Source of the DNA: Desulfobacula sp.
Lineage (GTDB): Bacteria; Desulfobacterota; Desulfobacteria; Desulfobacterales; Desulfobacteraceae
Reading direction: 5' to 3'
Assembly: GCA_018645325.1 (NCBI GenBank)
Contig: JABGOU010000033.1
Location: 1-45,715 of the forward strand
DNA: 45,715 nucleotides
Shown here piece by piece: positions 17,011 to 27,400 of the stretch. How positions within the stretch are numbered: the stretch's first letter is position 1; each line of letters starts with the position of its first letter. The position numbers and the translations under genes were made by a program. Below the pieces are notes generated by a model. The model saw nothing but the letters and a program-made list of their open reading frames with translations, did no database searches and was not told the origin of the DNA.

Positions 17011-19074
17011 ATGGCCGGCAAAACAAATCTAAAATCTTTAATAAATCATGTTGATGCAGTAAAAAAAGGTAAACTAGTATTTGAAGATTCTTTTCAGGGA
17101 GTCACCAGAATGATCCTTGATGCAGGTATCCAAAAAATTACAGTTAAAGGTAAGACAACCTACCAGTTCGATATTTTCAGTCAGGGGAAAAAGCATCTGG
17201 TGGGTATGTATGATGAAATAAACAGTTTTGTTTCATTTGTAAAAGATGCTTCAGAAGGCGGGTCTTCAAGAGAAATGGCTTTTGTTCTGGTGGGTGAGCC
17301 AGGAAATGGTAAAACTTTTTTTGTTGATTATCTTTGTGCACGATACAGAGAATTTCTTACCATTCCAAAAAACAGAAAATATACATTCAAATTTATTCAT
17401 CTGGATAAGATAGGCGGTTATGGTAAGATTAATTCTATTGAATCCCAGACTTATGAAGATCCCATGATCCTTGCCATGAGTCTTTGTGAAACCCAGGACA
17501 AATCTAAAGAATTATTTTCTAAAAAATTTAAATTCACTGCCAGACAGATAGATCGACTTTATGATAAATACCGCCCTCTGGGTGCCTGCTCGGCGTATAT
17601 TTTCAATCAGATCCGGGAACATACAAACAATGATATTACAAAAATGTTGTCATTTATTGAAATTATACAGGTTCCATTAATTGAAAGCCTGGGGACGATA
17701 ACAGGCAAGTATCCTGCAAAGGATAAGATTACCTCATCAGCTGTGGATCTCATGGGAGAAGAATCTATTCAAAGATTGCTCCATATTTCCGATTCCAACA
17801 ATCCCTATAGATTTGATTTAAGAAGAGGGGCACTGGCAAGAGTAGCAGGAGGCGGTATTCATTTCAGCGATGAAATTTATAAAAATAAAAAGGATTTGGT
17901 TCAGGTTTACCTTGGGGTGATTCAGAATCGGATGATAGAGTTGGACGGATTTAAATGGCCCATTGATACTTTGATTATCGCCACCAGTAATAATTCCGAG
18001 TTTGATACTTTTCTTTCCGAAAGAGAGGAAGCGCCGATAGTTGACCGATGCAGAATCTGTTATGTTGCACATAATACAGATTATAAAATTCAAAAATTAT
18101 TAACAGAGTATGCAATAGGCACAGATACAAAGCGATCTCTTGATTCTAAAGTCTTGCACCAGGATCCAAACTTGAATTATGCCGCTTCTGTCGGTGTTGT
18201 TCTGACAAGATTGCCCAGATCCGATAAATTAACTCCGATTGAAATAATGAAACTTGCAGCAGGAGAAGTGGCTGGAGAAAAGAGCCTCAAAACCCTTGCC
18301 GAATTAATTGATACGCTAAATCAAGACACGGATATCACAAGGCGATTCGGTCAAAAAGGCATGGGGCAAAGAAACCTTGGCCGGGCAGTACAGCTTTTAT
18401 TGGAAAGCTCTGAAACCAATGAAGGTCAGTGTATGTTTGCTCTTGATATTTTTAATGCCCTTGAAAGAACGGTTCTTGATTATGTCCAGGAACCTTCTGA
18501 TCGTGCAAAATTCAAAGAAGATTTGAAAATTGCAAGGGGTCTTTATCGTGAAAGAATTATGACTGAAATGTTTAACGCCTATATGGATGAACCTCTGGCA
18601 ATCAAAAAAGATGTACTTAATTATGTAAACATGATCATTGGTGTTGATGCAGAACATCTAGGTCCTGACATGATGTGGAAATATAAGGATCCCCAGACCG
18701 GTGAACTCAAAGCGCTTAAAATAGATGAACGTTATATTAAAAATGTTGAAGAGAGGCTAGGTTTGAAGACCGAGGAGCAAAGGGCATCTTTTAGAAACAC
18801 CATAAGAAAGATTTATGGCCAGAAACTTTCTGTGGATGCAAACTATGATTTCATGGACAATCTTGAACTGGTTAAGGCGATTACCGATGTAAGACTTAAA
18901 TCTGATATTGCAGGAGCCGGTTCATTAATTGGTGCCCTTGCCAACAGGACCAATGAAGAAAATCAAAAGTTGTATGACAGAATGACTTATACCATGAACC
19001 AAAAACTTGGGTACTGCAGAACCTGTGCTCAGAAAACCATCGAGTATTTCTGCAGCCAGGAGGACGATAAATAG
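17011..19074 (+). CDS. prkA: PrkA serine protein kinase (YeaG type)
   Basis: PrkA/YeaG proteins are cytoplasmic AAA+ ATPases reported as serine kinases that act in stationary phase or stress responses. The 687-residue product has a Walker A GEPGNGKT at 95-102 and the AAA-PrkA core, then the PrkA C-terminal domain. Near the end it carries a Cys cluster (Cys669, Cys672, Cys681), as in YeaG. Length is slightly above the E. coli 644. It is the first gene of a four-gene set with a YeaH-like, a SpoVR-like and a second PrkA-like gene, matching the known yeaG-yeaH-ycgB association. The AGGAGG site is strong but may be occluded by the leader. Confidence 0.93.
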   Translation: MAGKTNLKSLINHVDAVKKGKLVFEDSFQGVTRMILDAGIQKITVKGKTTYQFDIFSQGKKHLVGMYDEINSFVSFVKDASEGGSSREMAFVLVGEPGNGKTFFVDYLCARYREFLTIPKNRKYTFKFIHLDKIGGYGKINSIESQTYEDPMILAMSLCETQDKSKELFSKKFKFTARQIDRLYDKYRPLGACSAYIFNQIREHTNNDITKMLSFIEIIQVPLIESLGTITGKYPAKDKITSSAVDLMGEESIQRLLHISDSNNPYRFDLRRGALARVAGGGIHFSDEIYKNKKDLVQVYLGVIQNRMIELDGFKWPIDTLIIATSNNSEFDTFLSEREEAPIVDRCRICYVAHNTDYKIQKLLTEYAIGTDTKRSLDSKVLHQDPNLNYAASVGVVLTRLPRSDKLTPIEIMKLAAGEVAGEKSLKTLAELIDTLNQDTDITRRFGQKGMGQRNLGRAVQLLLESSETNEGQCMFALDIFNALERTVLDYVQEPSDRAKFKEDLKIARGLYRERIMTEMFNAYMDEPLAIKKDVLNYVNMIIGVDAEHLGPDMMWKYKDPQTGELKALKIDERYIKNVEERLGLKTEEQRASFRNTIRKIYGQKLSVDANYDFMDNLELVKAITDVRLKSDIAGAGSLIGALANRTNEENQKLYDRMTYTMNQKLGYCRTCAQKTIEYFCSQEDDK

Positions 19075-19086
19075 GGGGAAAAATAT

Positions 19087-20265
19087 ATGATAACCCTTGA
19101 TGAACTCCTAGAAAGAGATAGAAGAAGAGAAGAAGATGGATTTAAACGCAAAATTCGTATCGGAAGAATTGTCAAACCAGGATCTGGTGGAAAAGATAAA
19201 ATCATCATTGTTCCAACTACTGTCGAAGAAAAATTTGTTCATGATGAAATAAATCTGGACCAGGACCCTGGAGAAGGAGAGCCCACAGGCGGAACAGGAG
19301 AAGGAGAAGAAGGAGATATAATTGGGGAGCAGCCGGTCCGCCCTGAAGAAGGAGAAGAAGGAGAAGAAGGGGAGGGTGCTGGAGAGGGGCCTGGTGAAGG
19401 CCAGGGAGGTGAGCATGAACTTGAATCCAATGCCTATGAACTTGGAAAAGTTTTATCCCAGGATTTTGCTTTGCCCAATTTACAGGACAAAGGAAAAAAA
19501 AGAACCCTGGCAAGATATGTATATGACCTTACAGACAAAAACAGAGGTGTGGGTCAGATCCTGGATAAAAAAGCAACATTAAAAAAGATAGTTGAAACTA
19601 ATATTACCCTTGGGAATATTCCAGATATAGCAAACATTGATACTACAAAATTTATTATTTCTCCCCAGGATATGATTTACAGAATTTTGTCCAGAGAAAA
19701 AGATTTTGAATCCCAGGCACTTATTTTCTTTTTAAGAGATTATTCAGGCTCAATGGGTGGGAAAGTTACCCAGACAGTCGTCTCCCAGCATGTAATGCTG
19801 TATTCCTGGCTTTTATATCAATATGAAAAGCAGGTAGAAACTCGGTTTATACTTCATGATACTGAGGCAAAAGAAGTATCTGATTTTTTTAAGTACTATT
19901 CTTATAAAGTAGCTGGCGGTACAAAAGTATTTACAGCATTCAAAATGGTTAATGATATAGTAGAAAGAGAGAACCTGGCAAAAGATTATAATATTTATGT
20001 CTTTCACGGCACAGACGGCGATGACTGGGACAAGGATGGAAAACAGACTCTTGCTGAGATTCAAAAAATGCTGGGTTATGTGTCTAGAATAGGTATTTCC
20101 ATTGTAGAACATACCTATGTAGGTTCAAAACAGACAGAAGTGGAAAAGTATTTGAAATCATCGGGTATACTCAATAAGCACAGCAGTTTGATTAAACTGG
20201 ATGTATTGGGTGAAAATGCAGATGACTCAAGAATTATTCAAGGAATAAAAAGACTTATTTCATAA
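19087..20265 (+). CDS. YeaH/DUF444 VWA-like protein
   Basis: This 392-residue DUF444 protein usually accompanies PrkA. The N-terminal part is charged, and residues 55-115 are a low-complexity Gly/Glu-rich acidic segment (GEGEEG-type repeats). A VWA-like fold follows, with a MIDAS motif DYSGSMG at 218-224 (Asp218, Ser220, Ser222) and a later HGTDGDDWD stretch. Biochemical function is unknown; in E. coli yeaGH are co-expressed under stress. It starts 12 bases after prkA with a GGGGG-type site. Confidence 0.9.
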   Translation: MITLDELLERDRRREEDGFKRKIRIGRIVKPGSGGKDKIIIVPTTVEEKFVHDEINLDQDPGEGEPTGGTGEGEEGDIIGEQPVRPEEGEEGEEGEGAGEGPGEGQGGEHELESNAYELGKVLSQDFALPNLQDKGKKRTLARYVYDLTDKNRGVGQILDKKATLKKIVETNITLGNIPDIANIDTTKFIISPQDMIYRILSREKDFESQALIFFLRDYSGSMGGKVTQTVVSQHVMLYSWLLYQYEKQVETRFILHDTEAKEVSDFFKYYSYKVAGGTKVFTAFKMVNDIVERENLAKDYNIYVFHGTDGDDWDKDGKQTLAEIQKMLGYVSRIGISIVEHTYVGSKQTEVEKYLKSSGILNKHSSLIKLDVLGENADDSRIIQGIKRLIS

Positions 20266-20372
20266 AATTGGAGGGAATTTTACTATTTATAGAAAATCTG
20301 AAAATCTTTGTGATCATAAGCTCCTCTGTGAGCCGGGTAAAAGGCGGGCTAAAATTTTAATCGGAGGAATAC

Positions 20373-22013
20373 ATGGAACTTATAAGTCAGCATGTTAAGG
20401 GCATAATGGAAGAATGCAAACTTCGGGCTAGGGATCATGGCTTGAAGTTTGATGATGAAACCCTTGAATATATAGTGACCAACAGGGACATGATAGAGTT
20501 GAGTCCTAAAGTCATGATACCGACACTTTATGACTATTGGGTACATGATGTAAGAGTCCTGTCTGGAAAGGGCATGTATGAAGCCTATCCTTCAAATCCA
20601 TATGAAACAGTCATAAACACCCGGCCTGCCATCTCATTTTATAATGATAATAACCCTGACTGGCTGAATGTAATGATTTTTTACCATGTTCTAGGGCATA
20701 TCGACTTTTTTCAGAACAATCTTTTTTATCAAAATACATGGGATATAGATTTAACAGGCCAGGCATTGTCAGATAAACGACTGATTGCACAATTGCGTTC
20801 TGAAAAGGGCAGGTGGGTTGATTATGCCATTGAGTTTGCCCGGGGTATTGATAACCTTGTGGGATATCAAAACAAACTTAACCACACTATTATGAAGACT
20901 AGTCACAGGAAATTAAGCAAAACAGATTTTTATTTTGATATATTTTTACAAAAAATTAAAAAGGTATCCCTTAATGAATATTTAAAAGAAATTACAAGAT
21001 TCAATTCCTTGTACAATGGCGGTGAAGATTTTTTTGAGCAGGTGACGGCCGGATATCCTGAATTTGAAGAACTATATAAAAAAGAAACAGCCATAAAAAT
21101 AAAACCTGATCTTGATGTTGTGGAATATATCCTTCAACACTCATCTTTTTTAAAAGAAGATGAAAATAATTGGATCAAATCTGTAATTCAAATTGTCAAA
21201 AATACATCTTTATATTTTCAACCGCAGATTAGAACAAAAATTATGAATGAGGGATGGGCAAGCTATTGGCATGAATATCTTTTTATGCGTGATGACAGAA
21301 TCTGCGGCCATGAATCAGACTTTGCCAAAGTCAATGCAGGTGTAACATCCATGCCAAAAGTAGGATTAAACCCCTATGCCCTTGGAATGAGACTCTTTGA
21401 TCATATTAAGGAAATGGAAGATAAGGGATGCTATTGTTTTGATTATATGTTTTTAAAAGATGAGATAGAAAAGAAAAATTATAACCAAAGTAAAAATTCA
21501 GGCAATGAGTTCATCATAAATGTTCGAGAGAATTTTAATGATTTTACCTTTATCAATACATTTGTGGACCAGGAGTTTGTTGCCAGGCATAATCTTTTTG
21601 TGGCCGGTAAACGCTTTAATAATTCCAGGATGTCTTTGGAATACTATATCAAATCCAAAAAGGCGCAGGATTATAAGGAAATGATTATTGATACCCTGTA
21701 TCATCCTCCTGAAATGTTTATAGACAAGGCTGGCAACAAAGATGGGATATTGTATCTGAATCATAAATTTGAAAATAAACCTTTGAAAACAGATTTTATT
21801 GAAAATACCATGATGGGCATCGAATATTTGTGGGGAGGGCCTGTCCATCTGGAAACCAGTGAACCTGAGGCATCTGGACAGAGCGCAACAAATTATGCCA
21901 ATTTTTGGGATCCGGCCTCTCCTGTTGCTGACAAAAAAGAGCCTGCACCTGTCAATTGGAAAAGAATTGTTTATGCTATGGAAAATCGAAAACTTTCTAA
22001 AAAGGAGGTATAA
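20373..22013 (+). CDS. SpoVR/YcgB family protein
   Basis: This 546-residue SpoVR family protein is named after a Bacillus gene affecting the spore cortex, but non-sporulating bacteria keep it beside yeaG/yeaH. The diagnostic NEGWASYWHE motif lies at about 292-301, preceded by YPEFEELY and followed by the NPYALGMRLFDHI segment. Biochemical role is unknown. A 107-base gap separates it from the YeaH-like gene, and GGAGGA precedes the ATG. Its end (AAAAAGGAGGTATAA) doubles as the ribosome binding site for the next gene, only 6 bases away. Confidence 0.93.
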   Translation: MELISQHVKGIMEECKLRARDHGLKFDDETLEYIVTNRDMIELSPKVMIPTLYDYWVHDVRVLSGKGMYEAYPSNPYETVINTRPAISFYNDNNPDWLNVMIFYHVLGHIDFFQNNLFYQNTWDIDLTGQALSDKRLIAQLRSEKGRWVDYAIEFARGIDNLVGYQNKLNHTIMKTSHRKLSKTDFYFDIFLQKIKKVSLNEYLKEITRFNSLYNGGEDFFEQVTAGYPEFEELYKKETAIKIKPDLDVVEYILQHSSFLKEDENNWIKSVIQIVKNTSLYFQPQIRTKIMNEGWASYWHEYLFMRDDRICGHESDFAKVNAGVTSMPKVGLNPYALGMRLFDHIKEMEDKGCYCFDYMFLKDEIEKKNYNQSKNSGNEFIINVRENFNDFTFINTFVDQEFVARHNLFVAGKRFNNSRMSLEYYIKSKKAQDYKEMIIDTLYHPPEMFIDKAGNKDGILYLNHKFENKPLKTDFIENTMMGIEYLWGGPVHLETSEPEASGQSATNYANFWDPASPVADKKEPAPVNWKRIVYAMENRKLSKKEV

Positions 22014-22019
22014 TTTAAT

Positions 22020-24329
22020 ATGGAAACAATGCCTTCAAAAAAAAATCCAATAGATCAAACCCTTGATATATTGGATAAAAATATAATAGATAACCAGAGG
22101 CTTGCCCCTGTTCCATTTGAAGAATTTTTAAATATTTTAAATGCTAATCCTTCTCAGATTTTACGAAATATTTTTCAAACCTTTCACGATATGATTAAAT
22201 ATTATGTTGATGAATCAAAAGACACAATAACAGGAGATATTGATAAGCTTGCCTTTACCCATTATGATTGTTCAAGACTTTTTGTTGAAGATTCTGAAAA
22301 CCCCTATTTTACGGATATGCTTTTTGCCAATCGTTTTATGAAACAGATGGAGTATCTGCGCCATGGAGCGCAGCAGAACCGGATATATATTTTTGATGGC
22401 CCTCATGGTTGCGGGAAAAGCACTTTTTTAAACAATCTGTTAAAAAAATTTGAAATTTATGCCAATACTGAAAAAGGCCTGAGGTATGAGATAGTATGGA
22501 GACTGGATATTAAAAAACTCCAGGACAAAGACACGACTCTGTCTGTATCAGCCTTTGAAAAATTCATTAACTATGTTGAAAAAAAAGAAGATACTCAATT
22601 TAAAAACGAACACAATGACAGTTTATATACGGGTACAAATACCGATTATATTGAAGTGCCCTGTATTTCCCATGACAATCCTTTTCTGGTGATCCCTAAA
22701 GACCAGCGAAGAGTTGTTTTAGATGAATTGATTAAAAATGACGAATTCAAATGGCGACTGTTTACAGAAAAAGAATATGAATGGGTGTTTAAAGAAGAAG
22801 TATGTACGATTTGTTCTTCAATCTATCTTTCATTACTGGAACGGGTGGGTAATCCCACTGAAGTGTTTAAAATGCTCTATGCCCGTCCTTACTATTTTAA
22901 CAGGCGCCTTGGAAACGGTATCAGCGTATTTAATCCTGGGGATAGACCGTTAAAACAAAATATTATTTCCAATCAAATGCTTCAAAAAAGAATAAATGCC
23001 CTGTTCCAGGACAGCAATGTGATCAATTACATGTATTCAAGATTTGCAAAAATCAATAACGGGATTTATGCACTCATGGATATAAAATCCCATAACATTG
23101 ATAGAATGGTTGAACTCCATAATATTATCAGCGAAGGCCTTCACAAGGTGGAAGATATAGAAGAAAGGGTAGACTCATTGTTTTTTGCTTTGATGAACCC
23201 TGAAGATAAACGCAGTATCCGTGATTTCCCTTCATTTGAAGACAGAATCCAATATATTGATATTCCATATGTTCTTGATGTTAAAACAGAAGTCAAGATT
23301 TATAATAATATTTTCGGCCGGCACATTGAAGGCAGCTTTCTGCCCATGGTACTTGAAAATTTTGCCAGGATCATCATCTGCACGAGGATTGGGAAAAAAT
23401 CACTGGCATTGGACCAGTGGATAAAAGATCCTTTAAAATATAAAAATTTTTGTGATGCCCAGCTCCTGTTGTTAAAAATGGAATTGTTTTCAGGCAATGT
23501 TCCTAAATGGCTGGTAGAAGATGATGTTAAATCCCTGGACAATAATATGTTCAAAAAAATTATTGCCGAGTCTGAAATTTACGGAAAAGAAGGTCTGTCA
23601 GGCAGGGATGCGATTAAAATATTTGATCAGTTTTATTCAAAATATGCAAAAGAAGACCGGCTGATCAATATGCCGGATTTGTGTACTTTTTTCAGCAAGC
23701 TTTATGATCAGCCCAAAAGTTTGATTTCTGGAGAGTTTCTGGAATCTTTGTTAAGAATGTATGACTACAGTATCCTTCAACAGGTGAAAGAATCATTATA
23801 CTATTATAACGAGGACCAGATTGCCAAAGATATTAAAAATTATATTTCTGCTGTAACCCATGACCTTGATTCAATTGTTAAGTGTATTTTTACAAAAGAA
23901 AAGATCCACGTGACCGAAGCTTTCCTTGAAAGCATTGAAAATAGGCTTCTTTCTGAGAATGCGGAAATCAAAAAAAGGCAAGAGATCCGGAATGATGTTT
24001 TAAAAGAGTTTACCACCCTGACCCTTACTCATGAAATAATGATTGAAGGAAAAAATATAACAGAAACCAGATTGTTTGAATCTTTATATGAGCGATATGT
24101 TCACAACTTAAAAAAAAGAGTGCTGGAACCTTTTATTGAAAATGAAAATTTCAGGAATGCCATCAAAGATTTTGAGACGGATAAATTTAAGGCTCATGAC
24201 AAACGGATTAAAAAAGATGTAAAATTTTTGTTGAACAACCTTTCAACAAAATTCGGATATACAACCCAGGGGGCCAATGAGGCGTGTATCTATGTAATTG
24301 ACAATGGTCTGGCAAATAAGTTCAAATAA
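22020..24329 (+). CDS. Second, divergent PrkA-like P-loop protein
   Basis: This 769-residue protein has Walker A GPHGCGKST at 127-135 and a PrkA-like layout: an ATPase core followed by a long helical C-terminal region ending in an NEACIYVIDNGLA segment. It is longer than PrkA and clearly diverged from the first gene. Kinase activity is not shown; ATP binding is the safe prediction. The ribosome binding site (AGGAGG) lies inside the end of the SpoVR gene, so the two are translationally linked. Its place as fourth member of the set suggests it works with or opposes the first PrkA. Confidence 0.78.
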   Translation: METMPSKKNPIDQTLDILDKNIIDNQRLAPVPFEEFLNILNANPSQILRNIFQTFHDMIKYYVDESKDTITGDIDKLAFTHYDCSRLFVEDSENPYFTDMLFANRFMKQMEYLRHGAQQNRIYIFDGPHGCGKSTFLNNLLKKFEIYANTEKGLRYEIVWRLDIKKLQDKDTTLSVSAFEKFINYVEKKEDTQFKNEHNDSLYTGTNTDYIEVPCISHDNPFLVIPKDQRRVVLDELIKNDEFKWRLFTEKEYEWVFKEEVCTICSSIYLSLLERVGNPTEVFKMLYARPYYFNRRLGNGISVFNPGDRPLKQNIISNQMLQKRINALFQDSNVINYMYSRFAKINNGIYALMDIKSHNIDRMVELHNIISEGLHKVEDIEERVDSLFFALMNPEDKRSIRDFPSFEDRIQYIDIPYVLDVKTEVKIYNNIFGRHIEGSFLPMVLENFARIIICTRIGKKSLALDQWIKDPLKYKNFCDAQLLLLKMELFSGNVPKWLVEDDVKSLDNNMFKKIIAESEIYGKEGLSGRDAIKIFDQFYSKYAKEDRLINMPDLCTFFSKLYDQPKSLISGEFLESLLRMYDYSILQQVKESLYYYNEDQIAKDIKNYISAVTHDLDSIVKCIFTKEKIHVTEAFLESIENRLLSENAEIKKRQEIRNDVLKEFTTLTLTHEIMIEGKNITETRLFESLYERYVHNLKKRVLEPFIENENFRNAIKDFETDKFKAHDKRIKKDVKFLLNNLSTKFGYTTQGANEACIYVIDNGLANKFK

Positions 24330-24452
24330 ATTAATTTTGATTTTTCTTGATTCTTTTCAAAACTTGCTTTAAATCAGGACCATGATTTATACGAGTGACC
24401 TTCAGGTTAAAACAAATTTTATACCCATCCAATCAAGCATGTTCAGGTAAAT

Positions 24453-27400
24453 ATGTCCAAGCATTTAATCAAAGATGTTCAGCACCATGGCAGTTCTGTG
24501 GTAATTACACCGGCAGAAGGGTCACATAAAGCCTATATGACTTCTAATTGGTATAGTGCTTCAGATGTTTCAATCCTTGTTGTTTTAAGGGATACAAAAA
24601 AAGCACACTCTTTTTTAGATGAATTATTTTTTTTTCTACCGGATAAAAAAGATAAAATTGTTTTTTTCCCAGGATATCATATTCTGCCTTTCAAATCCCT
24701 GGCCTACCATAAAGAAACTTCTACCAACAGGCTTGCAGCTTTATCAAAAATCATGAATTCAGGTTCCCAACCTTTAATTATTGTAACGGTTGTGGACACT
24801 ATATTACAAAAATTGATTCCAAGAAAAAATTTGACTGGTTTTGCCGAACTGGTCATTGCTAACGAGGAAATTGACAGGGATATCCTGATCTTGAAACTTG
24901 AATCAGGCGGGTATAACAAAACATCTCTTGTGGAAGATCCGGGAGAGTATTCTGTCCGTGGTGGTATCCTGGATGTTTTTTCTCCTGGAGAAAAATATCC
25001 GGTCCGCATTGAATTTTTTGGAGATCTGGTAGAATCCATCCGGTATTTTTCCGTCTTTACCCAGAGAGGGATAAAAGAAATTTACGAAATAATAATTATC
25101 CCTGCAACAGAAGCCATATTGGCCAAAGAGAACCTGCCCCACATCATGGCCCGCCTCAGGCAGGCAGGAACCCTTGCCGGACTTGCGGCATCAAAAACCA
25201 GGGAATATGTGAATGAAACCCGTGAATTTGGAAGGTTCCCGGGAGTTGAAAGCATGCTGTCCATAGTTTATGAAAAATTAGACACTTTTTTTGACTATAT
25301 TCCTGAAGATACTATTTTGGTGATGGATTCCCCAGGTGACCTTGAAGCCGGTGCAATAGATTTTGAGAGCAAAGCCTTTATAAATTATAAAACCACTTCT
25401 GCGGAAAACAGGCTTTGTGTTGAACCTGATTCCATTTATTTGAAATGGGATAAAATAAAGTCTATTATTAAATCCAAAAATCAAATTTCTTTTGAATCCT
25501 TTGACATGACAAATTACCCTTCACATGAAAAACAAGTAAAACAACTTCCATTTGAATTTCAGGATAATGCGGATTTGTCTTCATCATTGAAAAGAGAGGG
25601 GACAAAAGAAAATCCTTTAACCCCACTGGTTGACTGGTTTAAAGATCACAGGGCTCATAAAAGAATAGTCCTTTGTGTCTTAAGTCAGGAATCACAATCA
25701 AAAAGGCTGCTTTCGTTGCTGCAACCTTACGGCATTGAGCCTGTGAAGTGCAGCACCTTCAAAGAAGCTATTGAACAGAAACCCGGGATTTATTATTTGT
25801 TCGGAGCATTATCTTCAGGGTTTATTTTTAAAGAAGAGAGTCTGGCCCTTGTAACTGAAAATGAAATTTTCGGTAAAAAAAGAATTCGCAGGCAGAGAAA
25901 AGCCAGAAGAGATTTAAAAACCAAATTCATAACGCCGGAAGAACTGAAAAATGGCGATATTGTTGTTCACATTGATCATGGCGTTGGGCAATTTGAAGGA
26001 TTGTGCAGTTTAAAGGTTGGTAATATTTCCCAGGACTTTATCCTTATTCAATATTTGGATAAGGATAAATTATATTTGCCTGTTGATCGAATTGAGATGA
26101 TCGGCAAGTATATAGGGGTGGATGGCTATAAACCAATTCTTGATAAAATCGGTTCTAAAGCCTGGATAAAATCAAAGGCCAAAGCAAAAGAAGAAGTTGA
26201 GAAACTGGCGGCTGATCTTTTAAACCTGTATGCAAAAAGAAAAGTCAATAAGGGGTTCTCATTTTCCAGACCGGATAATTATTATAATGACTTTGAAGCA
26301 GCTTTCCCCTATGACGAAACCCGTGATCAGTTAAAAGCCATCGATGATGTTCATCTGGACATGGAATCCAGTATTCCAATGGATCGTCTGGTATGCGGTG
26401 ATGTGGGATATGGTAAAACAGAAGTGGCCATCAGGGCTGCTTTTAAAGGGGTAAATGATGGAAAGCAGGTGGCTATTGTTGTGCCTACAACTATACTGGC
26501 AGAACAGCATCTTTCAACTTTCAGGGAGAGATTTGCTCAATATCCTGTTAATATTGAATGTTTATCAAGGTTTCGAACACGAAAAGAACAGACAAAAATA
26601 CTCAAGGCAATCAGTTCAGGCAAAGTGGATATTGTAATTGGAACTCACAGGCTTTTACAAAAAGATGTTGATTTTAAATCTTTGGGCCTTTTGGTGATTG
26701 ATGAGGAACAACGCTTTGGCGTGAAACATAAAGAAGCATTGAAAAAGAAGAGAAGTTACGTGGATGTTCTGGCATTGACGGCAACTCCCATTCCCAGGAC
26801 ACTTCATATGTCACTTACGGGTATGCGGGATATTTCTTTGATCACAACTCCTCCTGCAGACAGACAGCCCATAATATCATATATTTCAAAATATGAAGAC
26901 CCCATTGCAAAAGATGCCATTAAAAGAGAATTGTCACGAAAGGGCCAGATATTTTTTGTCCATAATAATATCAAGACCATTTTTAAAGCTGCACATAATT
27001 TAGAAAAACTGGTTCCAGAGGCCAAAATAGGTGTGGCCCATGGCAGACTTTCGGAAACAGAGCTTGAAAAGGTAATGCTCAAGTTTGTTAATTTTGAAAT
27101 TGATGTTTTAGTCTGTACAACAATCATTGAATCAGGTCTTGATATCCCTTCAGCAAACACAATGATTATCAACAAGGCTGAACGGTTCGGACTTTCTCAA
27201 ATCTATCAGTTAAGAGGCCGGATTGGGCGTGGTGATCATCAGGCTTATGCATATCTGTTTATTTCCGATGAAAACACATTGACAAAGGATGCAAAGAAAA
27301 GGCTGTCTGCATTGATGGAGTATAAAGATCTTGGCTCTGGGTTCCAAATTGCCATGAAAGACCTGCAGATAAGGGGTGCCGGAACTGCCCTTGGTGCTTC

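Noticed and set aside
19261-19400. GAAGGAGAAG repeats as a CRISPR or satellite
   Set aside because: They are in-frame low-complexity codons with no spacers.
19108-19513. Minus-strand Ser/Pro/Leu-rich open frames
   Set aside because: They are shadows of the Gly/Glu-rich coding segment of the YeaH-like gene; the composition follows from the GAAGGA repeats.
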